From Ectothiorhodospiraceae bacterium (lineage in GTDB: Bacteria > Pseudomonadota > Gammaproteobacteria > HK1), in NCBI GenBank assembly GCA_024234875.1, contig JACKNM010000003.1:550001-614000 (forward strand): 64,000 nucleotides of DNA, read 5' to 3'. The position numbers and the translations under genes are program-made. Numbering within the stretch: position 1 is the first letter of the stretch; each line of letters begins with the position of its first letter. Below the pieces are notes generated by a model. It was not told the DNA's origin. It did no database searches and saw nothing but the letters and a program-made list of their open reading frames with translations. This document shows positions 17,578 to 25,861 of the stretch, piece by piece.

Positions 17578-20500
17578 GTGGTCGAGCCCAGACGAGACAT
17601 TGGCGTGTCCAGCCCCGAGCCCCGCCCTTCGGACCATCGCGCGCGCACCGTCGCCCGGGTGCTCGGCTCGCCCCTCCCGCCGTTCTTGCTGGCGCTGGCG
17701 CTGGTGCTGGGCGCGGTGGCGTTGCTCGTCACGCCGCGCGAGGAGGAGCCGCAGATCGTGGTGCCGGTGACCGAGGTCTCGGTGCTGGCGCCGGGACTCG
17801 GCGCGGTCCAGGTCGAGCGCCAGATCGCGACGCCGCTGGAGAAGCTGCTGCACCAGATCCGCGGCGTCGAGCACGTCTACTCGCGCTCGGAGCGCGGGCG
17901 GGCGGTGGTCACGGTGCGATTCCACGTCGGCGAGGACCGCGAGGACGCGCTGGTCGAGGTGTTCACCAAGGTCCAGGCCAATCTCGATCAGGTCCCGGCC
18001 GCGGTCACCGACTGGATCGTGCGGCCGGTCGAGATCGACGACGTCGCCACGGTGGTGGTCGGGCTGTGGAGCGACGACGAGACGCGCACCGACGATCACG
18101 GCCTGCGCCGCATCGCCGAGGAGGTCGAGCAGCGCCTCCAGGCGCTACCCGACACCAACCGCGTCACGGTCACCGGCGGACGCCCGCGTCGGGTCCGGGT
18201 CGAGCTCGACCCGGAGGCGCTGGCGGCCCGTCGCACCTCCCCGCTCGACGTGCTGTGGGCGCTCCAGGTCTCGAATCGGCGTCTGCCTGCCGGCGTGGTG
18301 CTTCGCGCCGACCGCGGCCTCGCGGTCGAGGCCGGGGCGACGGTGGCCGACGCGCGCGACCTCGCCACCCTGGTGGTGAACGTCGTCGAGGGCGTCCCCG
18401 TGTACCTCGGCGACGTCGCCACCGTTCTCGACGGCCCGGCGGAGCCCGCCAGCTACACCTGGATCGAGCTCGGGCCGGCGGCATCGCTGCCGGACGGGGT
18501 GTCGGTGGCCGCCGATGGACGGGCTCCGGCGGTCTTCGTGGCGGTGGCCAAGCAGCGCGGCGCGAACGCGGTACGGGTCGCGGCCGACGTGCGTGCGGCG
18601 ATGGACCGGCTGGCGGCCGAGCTGTTCCCACCCGAGGTGCACCACCGCGTCATCCGCGACCACGGCGCCACCGCCCAGGCGAAGGTGGACGATCTGGTGA
18701 CCAGCCTCGGCGCGGCGGTGTTCACCGTGGTGCTGTTCATCGGTGTCTTCCTCGGTTGGCGCGCGGCGCTGGTGGTGGCGTTGGCGGTTCCGGTCAGCTA
18801 CGGCATCACCCTCGGTCTCGATCTGCTCTTCGGCTACACCATCAATCGGGTCACCCTGTTCGCGCTGATCCTCGCCCTCGGTCTGCTGGTCGACGATCCG
18901 ATCACCGGCGTCGACAACATCGAGCGCTACCTGCGCCGTGGAGGCGGCTCCGCGCGCGACGCCATCGCGGCTGCCATCGGCGAGGTCCGTCAACCGTTGG
19001 TGATGTCGACGGTGGCCATCGTCCTGGTGTTCGTGCCGCTGTCCTTCATCACCGGGATGATGGGCCCGTACATGGCACCGATGGCGTTCAACGTCCCGGT
19101 CACGGTGGTGGTCAGCACCATCGTCGCCTTCTACGTGACGCCCTGGCTCGCGCTGAAGCTGTTGCGAATCCAGGGCGACGTCGGCGTGGTGGACGACGCC
19201 GCCGCGCCGCGCGCCGCGGACGGACCGTACGCGCGGGCGCTGCGCGCGGTGCTCGCGAGCCCGGCGCGAGCGTGGGGGTTCATGGCGGTGGTGGCGGTGC
19301 TGTTCGTGGTGGCGGTGTCGCTGCCGGCGTTTCGGTTGGTGCCGCTGAAGCTCCTGCCCCACGACGACAAGGACGAGCTGCAGGTGGTGCTCGACATGCC
19401 CGAGGGCACCAGCCTCGAGCGCACCCGCGCGGTGACCGCGCGCATCGTGCGCCACCTCACCACCGTCGCCGAGGTCGACACCGTCGCCGCCTTCGTGGGC
19501 GTGCCGTCGCCGATCGACTTCAACGGTCTGGTGCGCCAGTACGCGCTGCGCGTCGCCCCGCACCTGGCCGACGTGCGCATCGTGCTCGCGCCGAAGCGCC
19601 ACCGCGCCGAGCAGTCGCATCGCATGGCGTTGCGGCTGCGACCGGGCATCGAGGCGATCGCGCGCGAGGCGGGGGGCGTGGTCCGAGTGGTCGAGGTGCC
19701 GCCCGGCCCCCCGGTGCTCGCCACCGTGGTGGCCGAGGTCCGCGGCGAGCCGACCACCCCCTACGCCGCGCTCGAGGCCGGTGCCGTGCGCCTGGCCGAG
19801 CGGTTGCGCCGTGAGCCGCTGGTGGTCGAGGTCGACACCTCGGTGCCGGATCCCCACTCACGACTGGAGCTCGTGGTCGACCGCGAGAAGGCGGCGCTCT
19901 CGGGGATCGCGGCCGAGGACGTCGCCGCGACCGTTGCTCTCGCGCTCGACGGTGTGGTGGCGACCCATCTCGAGGCCCCACGTGAGGCGAGTCCGCTGCC
20001 GGTCGAGCTGCGGTTTCCGCTCGCCCGTCGCGCCGACCCGGCGGTGCTCGCCGGGCTGCGGGTGAAGGGGCGGCCGGGGATCGCGAAGACCCTCGACGCC
20101 GGGGGGTTGCGCGACGCCCCGCAGCCACTGGTCGAGCTGGCGGAGCTGGCCACCGCGCGTGAGGTCGAGGCCGACCACCCGATCCTCCACAAGGATCTCG
20201 CGCCGGTGGTCTACGTCTACGCCGAGACCGCCGGTCGCGCCCCGGCGGAGATCATCCAGGACGTGTTCGTCGATGGCGGCGCCGACGCGGTGTCACCGTC
20301 GCCGCGCGCGCTCGAGGGGCGGACCTTCCTCGCCCCTGGCGGCGGTGACGCATGGGCGCTGCCCGCGGGGGTGCGGGCGGTGTGGACCGGCGAGGGGGAG
20401 TGGGACCTCACGGTGCGCGTGTTCCGCGACCTGGGGATCGCCTTCGCCGCCGCGCTGGCCGGCATCTTCTTCGTGCTGTGGATGCAGACGGGGCTCGCCG

Positions 20501-20961
20501 GGTTGACGGGAATCATCATGCTCGCCATCCCGCTCGGGATGATCGGCATCATGCCCGGGTTCTGGGTGCTGAACGTGCTGCGAGATCCGACCGCGGCCGG
20601 CGGGGCGGACCCGGTGCTGTTCACCGCGACCGCGATGATCGGGATGATCGCGTTGGCCGGCATCGTGGTCCGTGGCTCACTGATCCTGGTCGAGTTCGTG
20701 GGCAACGCCCGCGCGCGCGGTAGCGAGCTGGTCGACGCCCTGGCCGAGGCCGGCACCATTCGCATGCGACCGGTGCTGCTCACCGCCGGCACGACCTTGC
20801 TCGGCAATCTCGTGATCACCCTCGATCCCATCTTCAGCGGGCTGGCGTGGGCGATCATCTTCGGCGTCAGCGCGTCGACCGCGTTCACTCTGGGCGTGAT
20901 CCCGGTCGCGTACTGGCTGGTCTATCGTGAAGCTCGCAGCGATTCGGAGGGCGTGGCGTGA
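17578..20961 (+). CDS. RND-family efflux permease
   Basis: The 1127-residue inner-membrane pump shows the RND repeat: one N-terminal helix (about 35-52), a large periplasmic loop, five helices near residues 380-530, a further loop from about 570, and five helices near the C-terminus. TM4 has ALGLLVDDPITGVDN with the Asp pair of the proton relay, as in HAE-type multidrug pumps rather than the CzcA metal class. It is somewhat longer than AcrB (1049). The start is the first GTG at 17578; another GTG at 17605 is possible. The stop overlaps the adaptor start (GTGA). The FNR box upstream and the SCO gene downstream link it to respiration; the substrate is unknown. Confidence 0.88.
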   Translation: MVEPRRDIGVSSPEPRPSDHRARTVARVLGSPLPPFLLALALVLGAVALLVTPREEEPQIVVPVTEVSVLAPGLGAVQVERQIATPLEKLLHQIRGVEHVYSRSERGRAVVTVRFHVGEDREDALVEVFTKVQANLDQVPAAVTDWIVRPVEIDDVATVVVGLWSDDETRTDDHGLRRIAEEVEQRLQALPDTNRVTVTGGRPRRVRVELDPEALAARRTSPLDVLWALQVSNRRLPAGVVLRADRGLAVEAGATVADARDLATLVVNVVEGVPVYLGDVATVLDGPAEPASYTWIELGPAASLPDGVSVAADGRAPAVFVAVAKQRGANAVRVAADVRAAMDRLAAELFPPEVHHRVIRDHGATAQAKVDDLVTSLGAAVFTVVLFIGVFLGWRAALVVALAVPVSYGITLGLDLLFGYTINRVTLFALILALGLLVDDPITGVDNIERYLRRGGGSARDAIAAAIGEVRQPLVMSTVAIVLVFVPLSFITGMMGPYMAPMAFNVPVTVVVSTIVAFYVTPWLALKLLRIQGDVGVVDDAAAPRAADGPYARALRAVLASPARAWGFMAVVAVLFVVAVSLPAFRLVPLKLLPHDDKDELQVVLDMPEGTSLERTRAVTARIVRHLTTVAEVDTVAAFVGVPSPIDFNGLVRQYALRVAPHLADVRIVLAPKRHRAEQSHRMALRLRPGIEAIAREAGGVVRVVEVPPGPPVLATVVAEVRGEPTTPYAALEAGAVRLAERLRREPLVVEVDTSVPDPHSRLELVVDREKAALSGIAAEDVAATVALALDGVVATHLEAPREASPLPVELRFPLARRADPAVLAGLRVKGRPGIAKTLDAGGLRDAPQPLVELAELATAREVEADHPILHKDLAPVVYVYAETAGRAPAEIIQDVFVDGGADAVSPSPRALEGRTFLAPGGGDAWALPAGVRAVWTGEGEWDLTVRVFRDLGIAFAAALAGIFFVLWMQTGLAGLTGIIMLAIPLGMIGIMPGFWVLNVLRDPTAAGGADPVLFTATAMIGMIALAGIVVRGSLILVEFVGNARARGSELVDALAEAGTIRMRPVLLTAGTTLLGNLVITLDPIFSGLAWAIIFGVSASTAFTLGVIPVAYWLVYREARSDSEGVA

Positions 20962-22022
20962 AGCGTCTGCTCGGGGCACTGGGCGCGTTGGCGGTGCTCG
21001 CCGTCGGCCTCGCATGGCTCGCCGGGATGTTCGCGGAGAAGATCCCGCCGGGGACGGTCACTCCCGCCGCCACCGTCGCCCGCGGCGCGACTGCGGTGGT
21101 CCTCGAGCCGGTGCGGGTGCCGGTGGTCGAGCAGGCGGTCGGTACGGTGCGCGCGCGTGACGAGGCGCTGATAGCGACCCGCATCAGCGCGACGGTGGCG
21201 AGCGTCTCGGTGCGCGCCGGCGACGCGGTGTCGACCGGCGAGCCGCTGGTGCGGCTCGATGCACGTGAGCTCGAGGCGCGGCTCGCGCAGGCGCGCGAGG
21301 CGGTGGTCGCGGCGCGCGCCGCGCTCGGCGCGGCCGAGCCGGACTACCAGCGTCTGCGAGCCCTGTTCGACCGCGGCGCGGTGTCGCGCGCGGATCTCGA
21401 GCGCTCCGACGCCGCCGTCCGCTCGGCGCGAGCCGAGCTGGCGCGAGCCGAGCGCGCGGTCGACGAGGCGGAGATCGCGCTCGGGCACACCGAGCTCGCG
21501 GCGCCGTTCGCCGGCCGGGTCATCGAGCGCTACGTCGAGCCCGGTGACACCGTGATCGTCGGTGCGCCGCTGGTGCGGCTCTACGATCCCGCGCGGCTGC
21601 GTCTCGAGGCAGCGGTGCGCGAGTCGATCGCCACGCGGTTGGCGCGCGGCGACGCGCTCCAGGCGCGCATCGACGCGCTCGACCGCACCGTCGCGGTCGA
21701 TGTGGAGGAGATCGTGCCGAGCGCGGATCCGGCGTCGCGCACCTTCGTGGTCAAGGCGCGGCTGCCCGACGACGCATCGCTCTATCCCGGGATGTTCGCC
21801 CGCCTGCTCATCCCGCTCGGTGAGCGCGAGGCGTTGTACCTCCCGCGCGCGGCAGTGGCCCGGGTCGGCCAGCTCGAGTACGTCGAGATCCCCACCGACA
21901 CCGGCCCACGGCGTCGCTTCGTGCGCATCGGCGCTGCCGCCGAGGGGGCGCCGGAGCGGCTCGAGGTGCTGTCCGGTCTGACCGCCGGCGAGTCGATCCT
22001 GGTGCCGGCGAGCGTCAATTGA
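20958..22022 (+). CDS. RND periplasmic adaptor (membrane fusion) protein
   Basis: The 354-residue adaptor has an N-terminal membrane anchor (about 3-24), a barrel-sandwich/lipoyl half motif (IATRISATVASVSVRAGDAV), an alpha hairpin (about 100-170) and C-terminal beta barrel. It links the RND pump to an outer-membrane channel, for which no gene is present nearby. It begins with GTG inside the pump stop codon (GTGA). Pump first and adaptor second is the reverse of the common order. Confidence 0.9.
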   Translation: MKRLLGALGALAVLAVGLAWLAGMFAEKIPPGTVTPAATVARGATAVVLEPVRVPVVEQAVGTVRARDEALIATRISATVASVSVRAGDAVSTGEPLVRLDARELEARLAQAREAVVAARAALGAAEPDYQRLRALFDRGAVSRADLERSDAAVRSARAELARAERAVDEAEIALGHTELAAPFAGRVIERYVEPGDTVIVGAPLVRLYDPARLRLEAAVRESIATRLARGDALQARIDALDRTVAVDVEEIVPSADPASRTFVVKARLPDDASLYPGMFARLLIPLGEREALYLPRAAVARVGQLEYVEIPTDTGPRRRFVRIGAAAEGAPERLEVLSGLTAGESILVPASVN

Positions 22023-22076
22023 GGGCGGTATACTCGCCGAGCTCGTTCCCGCGTTCCTTCCCCGACGAGGCTTCTC

Positions 22077-22709
22077 GTGACCGCTCGCCGCATCGCCGTC
22101 TATGCCGTCGTCGCCGTGGCCGCGTTCGTCGCCGGCCTGGCCATCGCGCGGGCGCTGTCGCGGCCGGCCGCACCGCCGCCCGATCTCACCGCGCTGCTGT
22201 GGCCGTCGCCGAAGGCGATCGCACCGTTCTCGCTCGTCGACCAGGACGGCAAGCCGTTCGACGTCGAGCGACTGCGCGGGCAGTGGACGGTGATGTTCTT
22301 CGGCTACACCCACTGCCCGGACGTCTGCCCGACGACGTTGTCGACCCTCGCCGCGGTCCACGACGCGCTGGCGTCCGGCGGTGACGCCGAGCGTCTGGCG
22401 GTCATCATGGTCAGTGTCGATCCGGCGCGTGACACGCCCGAGCGGCTGGGCCAGTACGTGCGGTTCTTCGGCAAGGACTTCATCGGCGTGACCGGGCCGT
22501 TGCCGGACGTCGATGTCCTCACCCGACAGCTCGGGATCCTCTACGTCCACCACCAGCCCGAGGCGTCCGGCGGTTATCTGGTCGACCACTCGGCGGGGAT
22601 CCTGCTGGTCGACCCCCAGGCGCGGTTGGTGGGGTTGTTCTCGCCGCCGCACGAGGCAGCGGAGATCGCGCGTCAGGTGCGCGGCATCCGCGCATTCATC
22701 GAGGGCTGA
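22077..22709 (+). CDS. SCO1/SenC-family copper chaperone
   Basis: The 210-residue thioredoxin-fold protein has an N-terminal membrane anchor (5-25), the copper motif HCPDVCP (C80, C84) and the distal His (H171 in VDHSAG). SCO proteins deliver copper to cytochrome oxidases from the periplasm. It starts with GTG at 22077, 54 bp after the adaptor gene. A TATACT hexamer at 22029-22034 could be a -10 of its own, but no -35 fits. Its place beside ccoI and the cco cluster supports a role in cbb3 maturation. Confidence 0.92.
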   Translation: MTARRIAVYAVVAVAAFVAGLAIARALSRPAAPPPDLTALLWPSPKAIAPFSLVDQDGKPFDVERLRGQWTVMFFGYTHCPDVCPTTLSTLAAVHDALASGGDAERLAVIMVSVDPARDTPERLGQYVRFFGKDFIGVTGPLPDVDVLTRQLGILYVHHQPEASGGYLVDHSAGILLVDPQARLVGLFSPPHEAAEIARQVRGIRAFIEG

Positions 22710-22711
22710 CC

Positions 22712-23161
22712 ATGGGTGAGCCGGTGGGCGCGGCGCCCGGGTCGGCACGACCCGGCGAGGGCGATCGGACGGAGGACGCGTCGTCGACGCGGCACGACAC
22801 CGTGCTGGTGGTGGTGGTCGCGTTGTTTCTCGCCGCCGGCGTGATCGGCGGTCTGGCGGTGGGCTGGCTCGACCGTGGTGCCGCCGATCGCGCCGCGGCC
22901 GGTCTCGCGTCCGCCGCTGGTCAGTCCGAGACCCCCGGCTGGTCCGAGTACCTCGTGCGCTTCACCGCCGACGACCAGGTCGCGGTCGGCATCACCTGGA
23001 TCGAGGCGCATCCGGACCTGCGCTTCGTCGGCGACAGCATCTACCCACGCACGGTGCGCGTCGGCGTGCGCGTGCCGGTCGGGACCGCGCTCGATGCGCT
23101 GGAGGCGCAATCCTTCGTGTCGTTCACCGTGCGCAACCTGCCGATCTTCTTCTGCCACTGA
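22712..23161 (+). CDS. Hypothetical single-pass membrane protein
   Basis: The 149-residue protein has a charged N-terminus, one membrane helix (about residues 31-52) and a periplasmic domain of about 90 residues ending in FFCH. I do not recognise the family. It starts 2 nt after the SCO gene and is probably co-transcribed with it. The single Cys-His at the C-terminus could bind copper, but this is a guess. Confidence 0.65.
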   Translation: MGEPVGAAPGSARPGEGDRTEDASSTRHDTVLVVVVALFLAAGVIGGLAVGWLDRGAADRAAAGLASAAGQSETPGWSEYLVRFTADDQVAVGITWIEAHPDLRFVGDSIYPRTVRVGVRVPVGTALDALEAQSFVSFTVRNLPIFFCH

Positions 23162-23181
23162 GCGGCGTCGGGGCCGGCGCA

Positions 23182-24507
23182 TCATCGCCCGCAGCGAATC
23201 GGCGCGTCGATGGTGTGGCGCGTGAGGTCGCGCCCACCGTCGGTGGTGACGAGGACGTCGTCCTCGATGCGGATCCCGCCGTGCGGGGCCAGCGCGTCGA
23301 TCAGGCCCCAGTCGATGGCGTCGCGATCGGGGCCCGACCGCAGCGGTGCGAGCAGCATCTCGATGAAGTAGAGCCCGGGCTCGATGGTGGTGACCATCCC
23401 GGGTTCCAGGGTGCGAGTGGTGCGCAGGTGCGGGTGGCCGTCCGGCGGCGCGACCTCGCCACCCTGGCTCGCGCCCTGGCGCCCCGCCACGTCGTGGACC
23501 TGCAGGCCGAGGAGGTGCCCGAGCCCGTGTGGGAGAAAGGGGCGGGTCAGTCCGCGGTCGATCGCCGCCTCCACCGAGACCAGGAGGATCCCGGCCTCCA
23601 CCAGCAGATCCGCGACCGCGCGATGGGCGGCGTGGTGCAGCTCGGCGAACTCGACGCCCGGCGCGACCATGGCGACCAGCGCGCGCTGCGCCCGGTCCAG
23701 GCCCTCGGCCAGCGCGACGAAGCGTGGATCGGCGTCGTCGGTGGTCCAGGTGCGGGTGATGTCGCAGGCGTATCCGGCCTCGGTCGCGCCGGAGTCGATG
23801 AGGAGCACGCGCCCGCGCACGCCGCGTCGACGGGCCCGGTAGTGGAGAAAGGCACCCTTCTCGTCGAGGGCGACGATTCCGGGGTAGGGCAGCTCGTCGT
23901 CGGTGCCCTCGAGCGCGCCGAGATAGGCCTGGTGGATCCGCAGCTCGTCGGCTCCGCCGGCGAAGGCGGCGCGGGCTGCGTGGTGAGCGCGGCCGGCGCG
24001 TCGCGCCGCGGCCTCGATGCGTCCGACCTCGTACTCGGTCTTGAAGCTGCGATCCCAGTCCAGCCGCGCCAGCAGGCCCGGGTCGTTGACTGCCGCTGGC
24101 GGCAGGCCGAGGGGGCCGGCTAGGGACGGATCGGGACCGACCAGGACCGCCCGCGTGAGCGGCGGGACCAGCGCCGCGAGCTCGGCCCGTGAGGCGCCCT
24201 CGCGAATGTCGAAATGCTCGGCCCAGGCCGGCGCGCCGAGCGGGGCGTGCTCGTACCAGTAGTCCCGAGGTGCGTGGTGCAGCAGTAGCGGGCGCTCACC
24301 CGGACGAACGATCAGCAGGTGCTCGGGGCCGGAGAGCGGCGTCCAGTGTGCGAAGTGCGCCGAGGTGCGAAAGGGCACGTGCTGGTCGTCACGGAAGTAG
24401 CACACCTCGTGGCCGGCGTGCAGCACCAGCGCGCCGTGACCGGTGCTCGACAGCGCGGCCTCGACCCGTCGTTGGCGCTCCGCCACGTGAGCCCCGTAGC
24501 CATTCAT
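23182..24507 (-). CDS. pepQ: Prolidase-like M24 metallopeptidase (Xaa-Pro dipeptidase)
   Basis: The 441-residue protein has an aminopeptidase-P-like N-terminal domain and a C-terminal pita-bread domain with the five metal ligands in order: two Asp in LIDSGATEAGYACDITRTW, His in PHGLGHLLGLQVHD, Glu in TIEPGLYF and Glu in IRIEDDVL. Length matches E. coli PepQ (443). It cleaves dipeptides with C-terminal proline in the cytoplasm. The ATG at 24507 has GAGG 8 nt upstream and is preferred over GTG at 24516. It converges with the preceding gene 20 bp away. Confidence 0.88.
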   Translation of the reverse strand: MNGYGAHVAERQRRVEAALSSTGHGALVLHAGHEVCYFRDDQHVPFRTSAHFAHWTPLSGPEHLLIVRPGERPLLLHHAPRDYWYEHAPLGAPAWAEHFDIREGASRAELAALVPPLTRAVLVGPDPSLAGPLGLPPAAVNDPGLLARLDWDRSFKTEYEVGRIEAAARRAGRAHHAARAAFAGGADELRIHQAYLGALEGTDDELPYPGIVALDEKGAFLHYRARRRGVRGRVLLIDSGATEAGYACDITRTWTTDDADPRFVALAEGLDRAQRALVAMVAPGVEFAELHHAAHRAVADLLVEAGILLVSVEAAIDRGLTRPFLPHGLGHLLGLQVHDVAGRQGASQGGEVAPPDGHPHLRTTRTLEPGMVTTIEPGLYFIEMLLAPLRSGPDRDAIDWGLIDALAPHGGIRIEDDVLVTTDGGRDLTRHTIDAPIRCGR

Positions 24508-24757
24508 CGGCGTCACCTCGTCGTCGCATGCCCCGCGCGGATGCTACACGGGCGCGACGGCGCCCGGCAGCCGGTCGCGCTCGCGGTGCCAGAACTCGGT
24601 CAGAGGCGATAGACTGCGCGCGGTGCGTCCGCCGCTTCGGTAACTGGACGCCAGCCTCGCCGACCGCGAGGTGGGTCGCGACATCGACACCGTGGGGTCG
24701 CGCGGTCGCGTCGAGCGCCCGATCGACGGCCACCGCCCAGCCGACGGGAGCAGTGCC

Positions 24758-25837
24758 GTGAGCGAAGCCGGTGACCGTAGCCTGACCGCCGAGGACGTGT
24801 TCCGTCCCCCGCGTGACGCGGCCGATCAGCCCTGGGAGCGGCTGGCCGCCTGGCTCGAGGCGCGCGGCCAGCATCTCGACGACACCCCGCCGCGCCAGTT
24901 CGCCGGCGGCTACGGCAATCTCAACTACCTGGTCGAGATCGACGGCGTGGCCACGGTGCTGCGCCGCCCGCCGCCGGGGCCACTGCCTCCGGGGGGTAAC
25001 GACATGGCCCGCGAGCACCGCGTGCTGGCGCGCCTGTGGGAGGCCTTCCCGCTCGCGCCCCGTGCGCTCGCCCTGTGCGAGGACGCCGAGGTGCTCGGCG
25101 CACCGTTTCTGCTCATCGAGTACCGGCCCGGTCTCGTGGTGCGCGGCGAGCTGCCACCGGCACTGCGGGCGGCCGGGCCCGGAATCAGCCGCACCCTGGT
25201 CGACGTCCTCGCCGACCTGCACGCGGTCGACCCCGCAGCGGTCGGGCTCGACACGCTCGGCCGCCCCGAGGGGTTTCTCGGTCGCACCGTCGAGGGGTGG
25301 TACAAGCGCGCGGGCGTCGCCACCGGCGGCGTGCCGCCGGCCGCGGTCGGCGAGATCGCCGACTGGCTGCGTGACAACCTCCCCGACGAGGGCGAGGTCA
25401 GCCTCGTCCACAACGACTACAAGCTGGACAACGTCATCCTCGACCCGAGCTCTCCCACCGAGCCGATTGCCGTGATCGACTGGGACATGTGCACCCGCGG
25501 CGACCCGCTCCTCGACCTGGCCACCCTGCTCGCCTACTGGCCCGACGCCGCGGATCCGCCGGTGATGCATCGGCTCGGCCAGATGCCGGGGCCGGACTCG
25601 GGAATGCTGACCCGCGCGCAGGCGCTCGACCGCTACGCCTCGCGCACCGGGCGCGATCTGTCGGACTTCGTCTTCCACCGCGTGCTCGGTCTGTTCCGGC
25701 TCGGGGTGGTCTTCCTCCAGCTCCACGGCCGTTACCGTCGGGGGCTGGTGCGGGACGAGCGCTTCGCCGGCTTCCGCAAGCTGGCCGAGGGTATCCTCGA
25801 TTTCACCATCGAGGTCAGCGAGGGCCGGGCGACGTGA
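24758..25837 (+). CDS. APH-family phosphotransferase
   Basis: The 359-residue protein has the aminoglycoside/choline kinase-like fold: a nucleotide loop region (FAGGYGNLNYLVE), the catalytic loop LVHNDYKLDN and the metal-binding VIDWDMCTRGDPLLDL. It most resembles the ACAD10/11-like phosphotransferases that act on hydroxy-acyl substrates; a resistance role is unlikely. The GTG at 24758 has GGGAG 7 nt upstream and is chosen over an unsupported start at 24671. It lies 24 bp before the hybrid kinase. Confidence 0.82.
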   Translation: MSEAGDRSLTAEDVFRPPRDAADQPWERLAAWLEARGQHLDDTPPRQFAGGYGNLNYLVEIDGVATVLRRPPPGPLPPGGNDMAREHRVLARLWEAFPLAPRALALCEDAEVLGAPFLLIEYRPGLVVRGELPPALRAAGPGISRTLVDVLADLHAVDPAAVGLDTLGRPEGFLGRTVEGWYKRAGVATGGVPPAAVGEIADWLRDNLPDEGEVSLVHNDYKLDNVILDPSSPTEPIAVIDWDMCTRGDPLLDLATLLAYWPDAADPPVMHRLGQMPGPDSGMLTRAQALDRYASRTGRDLSDFVFHRVLGLFRLGVVFLQLHGRYRRGLVRDERFAGFRKLAEGILDFTIEVSEGRAT

Positions 25838-25861
25838 CCGGCGGCCGATGAGCGAGGCGCG

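Noticed and set aside
22029..22034. TATACT as a -10 for the SCO gene
   Set aside because: No -35 hexamer lies at an acceptable spacing, and the RND-adaptor operon can supply transcription.
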